Origin: Chondrosia reniformis
Taxonomy: Eukaryota; Porifera; Demospongiae; Chondrillida; Chondrillidae
Length of the DNA stretch: 64,000 nucleotides
Direction: 5' to 3'
Assembly: GCA_947172415.1 (NCBI GenBank)
Contig: OX359200.1
Coordinates: forward strand, 4,900,501 to 4,964,500
Below the pieces are notes generated by a model. It was not told the origin of the DNA. It did not search any database and saw only the letters and a program-made list of their open reading frames with translations. Shown in pieces: positions 11,518 through 20,382 of the stretch (within the stretch, counting starts at the first letter, position 1; the number at the start of each line of letters is the position of its first letter). Both the position numbers and the translations under genes were made by a program.

Positions 11518-14500
11518 GGAAGAGATTTATCTCTTAAAGAAAGTAAAGATAGTGATTCCAAATATGTGTCACAATTGACTATGAAATTAAGTGCAGTTAA
11601 GGTGAGTATAAAACTTGTTTAGGTAAGTGTTCGCTAAAGCAAATTTGTATATCATTGAAGCCATATCTATAGTTATAATGTGGAAGTTGAAGAGTATTAG
11701 TAGAAATAATATGTCATACCTATATTGCTACTATATGGTTTGTTTGTATTTTGTAGGATGAGAGAGATAGATACTTGTCTGAAAAACTTAGCCTTGAAAG
11801 CAAACTGAAAGAATTTGAAGTTCAACTATTGGATTTACAAGCAGTTATGGTGAGAACAATGCCAAATCAGCCATCCCTACTAAGTACACATATAGCTTCA
11901 TTTTTCAAATGTTTTCATATATAATTTTCATATGTATGTATGAATTGACTGTTATTTAGGAAAAACTTCCATCACTTGAAGAAAGCAATAAAAGTCTTTC
12001 CTACAATGTGTCACAATTGTCTACAAAATTGAAAGTAGTTGGGGTAAGTACAGCTCCAATTTCTAAGGCAAGAATAATTGTTTATGCAATTAATAAATGT
12101 TTATTAAAGCATACATACGTGCAGCATTTTGACGTGTGAAATTGTTATTTTGACGGAGAGATAGCTGGTAAACCTTTTAAAAAGAACGAAATATATAGGT
12201 GCGAAATGGCTCGATTCGCAAGACAAAGGGAAATTATTCGAATAAACGTTAAACACGTAGAAGACGATCTTAGCGATGCCAGGAAAGGAACAGAAGTCAC
12301 GGTAAAGCTAATTTATAAGTTCACATCGCTATCGTGCAGGGATCGTTAATTTATTATTTATTAATTTATTTATTTGTTAATAAATGCTATTTTGGATATA
12401 TTATTTCCTCCTTCTGCCAAGGTCACAATTCGTTTAATAGCTTGAAAGTTGACTGGTCATCTTCTATTTGGTTTCGTACGTTTGGCTTCTCTACTTGTAA
12501 ATACGTTTACCTCTTCCATTCGTCAATTAATTCGTCTGCATCTTCGTTTATTCAGCTTATTCACAACTTCTGACTTGTTAATTGAATAAAAAATCTGTTA
12601 ATACTATTCTAGGACAGCATTCGAACCAAACACGTTCAAAGTGGTAAAGTAATTTTAAGCAGTACTGTACATGTGATTTGAAGAAAAAGCAGGTAATTTA
12701 TCTGTTACTGTAACTGCAATACATAGAACAAGTTTCAAACATTTAGTTAGTTTCAAAAATGTATAGCTAGAAATAAGAATGGTGTTCTAGAGTAATGAAA
12801 CAAGACAGTGATTATATACGTATGATAAGGCTAACCATACAGAAATGACATGCTGATTAAGCACACACATCATTACTAAGATCAAGCACATCATCCCTAT
12901 TTCAGCTATACATGATTCATCTAAACATAGACGTGATGAGTATGGTTATAATCACTTAAGTAAGCACGGCTATGTTTTCTAAGTTCCTTCGGGTAAAAGC
13001 TTTCTCTGACTATCTACGGAAGCAAATTCGGTCAGGAAGAGCCCTGGTTATCCTTTTGTAACGGTATATCTTTATGTAGTCTTTTCAAAGCCCTAGAACG
13101 TGGGAGAAGCGTCGTAGCCTCAAACAAATTGTTTACCAAACCATCAAGTGAAGCGTGGCAAGCAGAATAAGGCGCACAAATAAACCACCGTCTTTAGTCT
13201 TTGTATCGCCAACATTTCGGCTGCAGCAGTGTTATGTAGCTCTGTAAATCTTACTACAAAACGTCCATGGTATCTTTGACGCAAATATGCGGCACTCGCT
13301 ATTGAAGATACCTAATTAATTGACGCAAATATGCGTCACTCGCGCATAAAGGGTTAACTTAAATATGCCATATCTATAATAGTTATAATGTGCAATTAAA
13401 AGAGAATTAGTATATAGAAATAATATATATCATATTTAAATTACTCCTATAATTGTTTGTTTGTACGTATTTTGTAGGATGAGAGGGATAGGTACCAATC
13501 TGAAAAACTTAGCCTTGAAACCGAATTGAAAGAACTTGAAGTAAAAGTAAAAGTTAGAGAAGATGACTTGAAGGACACCCAGGTAATTTTTTATGTGAAT
13601 ACAGCATATTTACAAGCAATTCTCACACTAGTGGATATAAAACACACCTACTATATCTGTTTTATATTATATTTACATGATATTCAATCCTTATCTTATG
13701 CCACTAATATGGTTTTATTTATATATATAATATGTATTTACATATAACACAAATGAATTTTATGAGAAATAAATTCAATTCCAATGATCTAAAATTTCAG
13801 GTTCAACTTTTTGAAACAAAGAGGCAATTACAAGAGATTCAACAATCTAATGTACAGAGAGAGAGGATTGCCCTTGGGAAGATTGTGCAAGACCAGAAAG
13901 TGAGTTATCTTTGTACGTAACAGTGGATCAGTAAGTAATTATGCCTGTATATTTGAGAGAGAGACACAACATATCACATGCCAACAAATTGTAAAAGGTA
14001 CTTCAGTTAGAGTGGATACTCGAGGCACAAATGCAAAGTGAAGAATGGCTGATATCCATTGTCAACCTTGACGGGATCTTCATCATCATCATCGTTGTCA
14101 TCATCATCATCATATTTGTATAAGTATATAGCACAAATTACAATATACCCAAGTAATTAATTAAATAATTTACAAGCATTTGGGAGAGTCATGTGACCCA
14201 ACTGAAAAGATTTAATAAATTTTAGCAAATTTTCAGTTTTAAATGAAAGGAATTAATTAGATACTATCTGTCTCTCTGAAAAACTTTGAATATAAAATCC
14301 CATAGGGGTATATAAAATTTATTACACATTTATATTGAGAACAGGTGTACATGTAGTATGAATACAAAATAGATTGTCATAGAAACATAAATTTTGTTAT
14401 ATGTATAGACCTTACTAAATTAAGTGACAGCATTTACGGACTTAAATTGATTATATAATTAAATTAAGGAGGGAGGTTTTTTCAAGAACTAATTAACACC

Positions 14501-16660
14501 TGCAAACAAGGGCATGAAAGATAATATAAGATATAATATCCTTGTGCAAGATTATAACACCAGTAGCCATGTATGTATGTGTGTACCAATGTAAAGAAAC
14601 TGCAAGGCAGGGTTAACTTGAATGGTATGAACGGTCGGTCACCCCTCTAGGAGGGTCACCTTTCTAGGACGGTCACCTGCTTAAAGTGACCACTTCAATC
14701 AAGTCCCAGAAATCGTATGTTGCTGTTGACTCAATCCACTTACCAATAATACAGTCACCTATCTAGTGCTTACATATACGTATGTGTGTGCCTCCCTAAA
14801 TGATCTTTACAGATGAAATTTTACTATAAACAAAACTACATGAACAATCTAAGATACCATTTTCCTACGTACATGCTATATATCCCTATTCTATAAAAGA
14901 GCCTATAGGGGAACTAAACCTGAAGAGAGCTTTGGATGAAGATACAGGGGTATTTTCTTCCTTCTTTCATCTTCTTCTCCACTGGGTCAGACAGCCGTTT
15001 CTGGGAATTCCACCCTTCATCAGTGATCCTGGGAGTCTTTGTCTTTTTCTTTATCTTTATCTTGATCTTCTGTGAATCCTTGGCTCTGTATGCTAAATCT
15101 AGGGGGCTTATATACACCATTTTGGTGCTAAAAGTTAAACAAGGTGTTAACTAAGACAATTTTATGAAAGGAATGTAAGTCAAATTAAATTTTATGAATT
15201 AAAGTATTAGTAATCTTGCTTGTACAGGTAATTTAAAAACAGACTCAGCCTAACTATAGACACAAGTAGGACATATTACATAAGTCTATCCTTAGGTCTT
15301 ATAATAGTAACATTTTTTTGGAGGTGGGGTAACACAATATGGGGTAACACAGACAGTCCTTAAGCATACTAGCTACATTGTGCTTATAATTGATTCTAAC
15401 TAGAGGCTGCCGGGATAGGAAGGTTTTAAAGGTTTTACATCTACTGTAACTACCTTTAGTGTATTGCCTCTAAACGAACATCAAAAATCTGTTGTTGTTA
15501 ACTGAGACCCCTTATATATGGAGATAGCTCTTTTTGTGTAACAGATACGTATATAGGAACTGCAGTCTAGTGTGAAATTGTAATAGTGTGATCTACCTTA
15601 AAATATGCAAACTTATGCATAAGTCTGATCAATGTCTCAATGTGCCAATGTCCAATTTGTAGATTACATTCAGTACTATATATAATGATTAAAATGTTTG
15701 ATTGTAGTCATCTTAGGTTCTATAACTTGCACTGTGTTGTAGTTTTAATAGTAGTACGTATTTATAATTTACATATTACATATTATTTTAATTATATATT
15801 CTAGAATGTAATTGAAAGGTTAAGAGGCAAGAAGGAAAGATTATATGCTGATTTGATAAAATCCAGGAATGAATTAAAAGTATTTTAAGCACTGTTAAGA
15901 TTTGGTATAGACTTGTTTATGTAGTAGTTATACTTTTAGGATAAGACAGATGAACTGCTAGTAGAAAAAAATAAGTCAAGCAAAAGACTTGAGGCCACAG
16001 AAAAGGAAAGAGCTGTTTTAGAGGAGAGAAATGAAAGTTTCCAAGCTAACTTGATGAAGAAAGTTGGAGACATTCTAGAAGAAGTTAAAAAGCCATTAAA
16101 AATGATTGAAAGTAAATCAACATACCTTAATTTATCACATACGTAGTTCAGTTGGGCCCTCTTGTTGTAATATTAATTGGATATAGTACAATACTTTGAC
16201 TTACTTAAAGTTTATGAACTTATTTATTGCTTTTAATTACAGAGTGCCAGAATATTGAAACACTCTTGAGGTAAACACATATATTCAACGTTAACATTGC
16301 AACCTAATTGTCAAGATTGTTATTACAATGTACGTGGACCTATACTTTTATAATAGTACTCAGTTCAGAGATAAGGACCACCTATCAGTCCTGCAAACAG
16401 TTGTGGTTGACCGGGTATCACACAAGTGGAGAGGGATTGCTACCTTTTTCAAGTTCTCCATAAACAAAATGGACTTCATAGAACATGAGGTAGGCAAGGA
16501 TAAGAAAGACCTTTGCTTAAAGATGTTCAGTGAATGGCTGAAGAGAGCTAAAGAAACTGGAGACTTGCCAAGGACACTTCGAAGTGTTTGTGAAGCTCTT
16601 GATGATCGTGATGAGAAACAAGTAGCCGATGAACTTGTGGCCACAATACAAAATGCTTGA
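11518..16660 (+). CDS. Coiled-coil protein with C-terminal death domain (5' end not seen)
   Basis: Exons with GT-AG borders: 11518-11601, 11757-11849, 11960-12043, 13478-13582, 13801-13899, 15805-15879, 15940-16111, 16243-16270, 16369-16660 (stop). The first six are phase 0 at both ends, and the later joins (A/AG and AG/A) keep frame. The encoded part is mostly heptad-rich helix, for example EKLSLESKLKEFEVQLLDL and EKLSLETELKELEVKVKV. The last exon encodes a death-fold domain of about 90 aa: DKDHLSVLQTVVVDRVSHKW, FIEHEVGKD, CLKMFSEWLKRAKETG, PRTLRSVCEALDD. Exons 2 and 4 (DERDRY.SEKLSLE) are duplicates, and exons 1 and 3 share V.QL..KL. Death domains assemble signalling complexes in innate immunity and apoptosis. 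Such a role is inference. Upstream exons lie before or within array 1, or the alternative start at 12206 is used. Confidence 0.8.
12206..12301 (+). CDS. Probable alternative first exon of the death-domain gene
   Basis: ATG at 12206 opens 32 codons (MARFARQREIIRINVKHV...) ending at ACG/GTAAAG, phase 0. It lies within the intron between exons 3 and 4 of the coiled-coil gene and could splice straight to 13478, which also begins phase 0. That would give a shorter isoform lacking the array and the first three exons. The peptide is charged and helical like its neighbours. No TATA box is obvious upstream. It could instead belong to a separate small gene. Confidence 0.45.
12600..13400. repeat. Intronic repeat cluster
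   Basis: The stretch 12790-12920 (ACAAGACAGTGATTATATAC ... TAAGGCTAACCATACAG) resembles 25380-25470, part of a hairpin MITE there. Near 13270-13350 a short sequence (GACGCAAATATGCG, followed by CACTCGC) occurs twice. I see no coding signal in this part of the intron. Confidence 0.45.
13900..15804. repeat. Large intron with microsatellite and dispersed repeat copy
   Basis: This intron of the death-domain gene contains a (CAT)n-like tract at about 14080-14115. It also contains a copy (about 14880-15075) of a dispersed repeat seen again at 24170-24350 (same strand) and inverted at 58905-59100 and 60158-60255. The rest shows no gene that I recognise. Confidence 0.6.
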
Positions 16661-16864
16661 AGCAACTTGCACAAAACTGGTAAAATATGATTTGGAAAGC
16701 TGTTTCTTTCTTAGCTTGTAACTAAGACTTAGGTACATACATGTGGCAGTAGAAAATGCTTGACATTCAGCTATTTGGTAAATAATACATTGAATTAACT
16801 TCAACTCAACCCTATATCACTTATTATGATAACTGTATATGATCTGTTTGATTGCAATTAACGC
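16661..16864. repeat. 3' flank of the death-domain gene, copied at 56400-56520
   Basis: The sequence from about 16680 (AAATATGATTTGGAAAGCTG) to 16790 recurs at 56405-56500 just upstream of the TMBIM6 exons. It is one of the anchors of the segmental duplication. Confidence 0.7.
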
Positions 16865-17085
16865 ATTTTAAGGTTATTCCTAATAATGACGTAATACACG
16901 TAAGTAACTGACCACTGAATCTCCAACTGTGTTGATTATAAAGTGGAGAGACTCGGGAAGAACTCCATGATTACAACAACAGCAGCTGGAACTGTAGAAG
17001 AAGAGATTTGGCTAGTATAGTGTTCTCCTATATGAAATATATATCATGGGTTCTTCAGCAGTGAATGAGGTGAAGAAGGATAATA
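16865..17085 (+). pseudogene. Relic of TMBIM6 (promoter fused to the end of exon 3)
   Basis: The first half matches the upstream and exon-1 region at 56555-56645 (TAATGACGTAAT, GTTGATTATAAAGTGGAGAG, CGGGAAGAA). The second half (about 16982-17085) matches the end of exon 3 and the following intron at 57562-57670 (CAACAGCAGCTGGAACTG, AAGAAGAGATTTGG). The middle, with exon 2 and most of exon 3, is missing. A TAG stop sits where CAG is present in the intact copy. This is the decayed TMBIM6 of unit 1. Confidence 0.75.
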
Positions 17086-17335
17086 TTATATATAGAAATA
17101 TTAAAAATTTTCTACAAAAATAGTGAAGATGTAGGGATGGCATAAAAAGTAGAGAAACAAGAAAGGGATGTTACACAGTGAAGCATTAGCTGTGCATGAA
17201 TCATACAACACCCTTGCTTGTAGGATTCATGTATAGCTAATGCTTCACTGTGTAACATCCCTTTCTTGTTTCTCTACTTTTTATGCCATCCCTACATCTT
17301 CACTATTTTTGTAGAAAATTTTTAATATTTCTAGT
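17086..17335. mobile_element. Hairpin MITE (fold-back, about 115-bp arms)
   Basis: Arm 17091-17205 (from AGAAATATTAAAAATTTTC to AAGCATTAGCT) is an almost perfect reverse complement of 17221-17335, around a short loop. The arms contain the GATGTAGGGATGGCA motif shared by several repeats in this window. It is non-coding and was presumably mobilised by a transposase elsewhere. Confidence 0.85.
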
Positions 17336-17399
17336 TTCTGTACTTTTTATGGAGCATGGGCTAGGAATTAGATTCATATAATTAAAATCATTTTGGTTT

Positions 17400-17860
17400 C
17401 GCAATCTTCGACTGATTATGACGTCATTACAATGGCGACTTTATTGAGGCCTTGACTCTAGGGTCATGAAAACCGTCATGCTCAATAATAGCGTTATCGC
17501 TCTCGCTTCTACAAAAGAATACAGCTCGGAAAATTTGCAGTAGTTTCGTGTAACAATTAGTCCAAAAGCTTATATAGTTTTTTAGTTATGGCTGACGAAG
17601 AAGAAGAAGAATATGAAGAAGACGAAAATGGGAATTTTTAAAGTTTATTATTTCGCCAGCGGGACATATTCGCTTGCCTTTAAGGTCTATTTAGAGTATG
17701 TATATTGTATATTTAGCTATACATAGCCTTGTTTTGTCGATTTTCGGCCTAATTCGGGATTTCGCTCCTATACCAATGTATATGGGGAAAACGAAAAAAA
17801 CCGTGTCATCCCTACATAGGGAGTACTACCGTACTCCCTGATAACAAGTTTTATTGGAAA
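17400..17860. repeat. Dispersed repeat with acidic mini-ORF
   Basis: It is related to 19787-20080 (inverted) and 50651-51085 (inverted). Shared features are a GCGAGAGCGATAAC block, a TACAAAAGAATACAGC block, a GAA-rich mini-ORF at 17588-17641 (MADEEEEEYEEDENGNF) and an end with CCATCCCTACATAGGGAGTA, followed by CCGTACTCCCT. The mini-ORF is also open in the 19870 copy. This is probably a non-autonomous DNA element. Confidence 0.65.
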
Positions 17861-18424
17861 AGGTGTCATGAGCCATCATCTAGATTTATGTATAGAACAT
17901 TAGTAGTTATATCCTTATTAAGTTCTTAATACAGACACCTCTCTCTGTATGCTATATAGTTATACCAACTGAGACTGAGAGAACTTCCTTTCCTCCTTGT
18001 ATATCAGTTTTTTAATGATCTCTATGCACTGTCATATATATATATATATATGTCCATATATATAATATTATATATGGAAGAATAAAGAGTGCTTGCTGCA
18101 ATATATATATATAGCTAGATAAAGCCTTATTATTGACCCTCAGCAACATGGATTTATAATTACTAATTGATGTATTGACCCGGAAGTCTAGATCTTCATC
18201 GGCAATATATATATGAGGATTTATTCTCCAATGCTATACACCTACCTATACACTCATTTGCACTCCACTGGTCATGACATCTATATATATAGCAATATCT
18301 CTTCCATATAAGCACATTCTACAGCTATATTCAATTGCATATAATGTACAAATCAAAACAAAAATGCATTTAATGGCATATATGTCTTCTCTCTCCTACA
18401 GCATATAAGGAGACACTTTAACAA
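17861..18424. repeat. Duplicated non-coding segment with AT microsatellites
   Basis: The part 17861-18010 (TGTCATGAGCCATCATCTAG through CAGACACCTCTCTCTGTATG) matches 57680-57810 downstream of TMBIM6. The part 18350-18424 matches 61680-61745. Between them lie several (AT)n tracts (18030-18115). No gene seen. Confidence 0.7.
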
Positions 18425-18855
18425 TCATACAGTTTCCAGAAAGGATCGCAAGGAGTTTTTTGGTTCAGAGTGACACAATCTCCTTTCCTGATCACTGACA
18501 GCCAACTTCAGTGCATTCAACTGCCTCTTCCTCCCAGTTGACAGGGTTGACTGAGTATATGTTGGTAGATTGGCCAATCAATGAAATCTAATGCATACAG
18601 ATGGGTCCTAAAGAAAGCAACGCATGGTCCAGTATAGGAAGGAAGATAAGTTTCACTGTACAAGGTCCAGGAATGTGATGTTACACTGTCCTATAAACAC
18701 ACAATCTACAAAAAACACAAGTGCACTTACAATGTGTTTACTAGTATGGGATTTCTGTCCTTTGTGTTTTCTCTTAACTCGAATTGATGAGGATTTCCAA
18801 GTACGTAATGAGCCACAAAAATGGCAAAATTGAAGAGCAACATGTTCTGGTGGAG
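18425..18855 (-). pseudogene. Broken copy of the zinc-ribbon gene (UPF0711/C18orf21-like)
   Basis: Exon 18855-18731 (125 bp, with splice borders GTGTAG/ and /GTAAGT) keeps an open frame with QFCHFCGSLRTWKSS. The final exon, ending at the TGA at 18425-18427, retains only STGRKRQLNALKLAVSD... LRSFLETV. The part encoding the second CxxC pair, present at 61857-61975, has been replaced by unrelated sequence near 18545. The zinc ribbon therefore cannot form. This is the decayed unit-1 counterpart of the gene at 61745-63040. Confidence 0.65.
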
Positions 18856-18958
18856 CTACACAGAGAAAGGAGAGACGCACACTATACACTATACACTGTA
18901 TACATGAGTAAAAACTGGAATATGAAACTATGCTATGTGATTTATTCAATGTGAACAT

Positions 18959-19433
18959 CTACAGAGGCAATTTGTGAATCAAACTTGTAACACTTACCAA
19001 CTTTTATTTCTTTGTATTGCCTCAGCAAATTAAATTTAGCCTAAGATAAATAGAATATACATACATGTACATAAAACTGAAAAAACAAACAAATTACATA
19101 CAATTGACACTTTTGAAGAAGCTACGTACATAGCTACCTAAACTATAAAGTCCCTATACAAGATAGTGATAATACTCTGTTAAAGTACACCAGACATGTG
19201 TCATGTGTAACAGAATTTTGGATACAATGACATTTCAGACATTTGTTCTGATTAATCAGTTATATCTACTTATCATAATACAAATACAGTGGAAACTGGT
19301 TAACACAAATATAATTTACACAAATTATCACTTTACATGAAGTACACTAGAAAAACACAGTCCCTATAATACAAAAGTATAAGGAATACATAATATGTTT
19401 TCTTATTAATATATTTATTTATTTAGGTTTGTA
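18959..19433. repeat. Segment duplicated at 63143-63615
   Basis: Near-identical to unit 2 at 63143-63615, differing by scattered substitutions and small indels. No independent coding signal is seen. Confidence 0.8.
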
Positions 19434-19481
19434 TTAATCAGGACACCCAGGTAGACCAACAACTTCAGCTGATGGGTCCTC
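19434..19481 (-). CDS. Possible short terminal exon (also at 63616-63663)
   Basis: On the minus strand ATTTCAACAG is followed by 15 sense codons (EDPSAEVVGLPGCPD) and TAA. AATAAA motifs follow shortly after the stop. The copy at 63616-63663 is identical at protein level. This fits the last exon of an unidentified minus-strand gene, but upstream exons were not established. A second candidate tail (KRKRLEFESMVENS and stop) lies about 170 bp upstream in both copies. Confidence 0.35.
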   Translation of the reverse strand, partial: EDPSAEVVGLPGCPD

Positions 19482-19786
19482 CTGTTGAAATATCATTATT
19501 ATCTATCTTCTAAAACTTGCAACTGTTAGTCACAACAACTTTACTAGAAGAATGGCCAACACTGTATATGAAGGGATGGCCCAAGTAGAAGTTACAGTAT
19601 TAAGACATTTTACGAATTTTCTACCATTGATTCAAACTCAAGGCGCTTGCGCTTTCTAATAATGAAAATTCTTAGACAATAATTTAAAGGCTTTATAACT
19701 CGAAGTAAAGTTTCTGTACACATGTAATGCTACCCTTTATATGGAAGTTGCGGGTGAATAGTCAGTGCAATAATCTTATTCTGTAA

Positions 19787-20080
19787 GGCGAAATAATAAA
19801 CCTTAAAAATTTCCATTTTCGTCTTCTTCCGAGTCTTCTTCATATTCTTCTTCTTCTTCTTCGTCAGCCATAACTAAAAACCTACTTAAGCTTTTAGACT
19901 AATTGTTGGACGAAACTATTGCAAATTTTCCGCGCTGTATTCTTTTGTAGGAGCGAGAGCGATAACGTTAATATTGGGCATGACGTTTTTTGTAGCCCCC
20001 GTAGCAAAGGCATCAATAAATCCCCCATTTAATAACGACATCATCTCTAGGAAACCTCGGAGATTGCGAAATAAAAGTAG
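19787..20080. repeat. Inverted copy of the acidic-mini-ORF repeat
   Basis: Reverse-complement relative of 17430-17680. On the minus strand it carries an ATG (near 19870) followed by a run of GAA codons, giving a peptide of the form MADEEEEEEYEED...ENGNF before a stop. It is inserted in the duplicated segment: unit 2 lacks it at the matching point (about 63975). Confidence 0.6.
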
Positions 20081-20382
20081 GCCTTTATTTGAGTATTTGA
20101 GTATAGAAATGTACGTATATAGCTACGTATTGACGAAGTAGTATTGCCTTAGAAGTGATTTTATATTGTTCGCAAATTGCTAGCTATGTATTTTCGTTTT
20201 GGTACCCTCGACATCTTTAATGGGCTAACCCGCTTCAAAGTTAGTCAGATGGCTGCCTCGGATAAGTGACACAGAACTTGGTGAGTGAAACTACAGCAAT
20301 TGAATTAACAGAGGCGATCTGTGTATGTCTAAACTGTATTCTGAAACAGTTTGTTAGGGTAGGGTGTGGCCTAACAGAAGTA

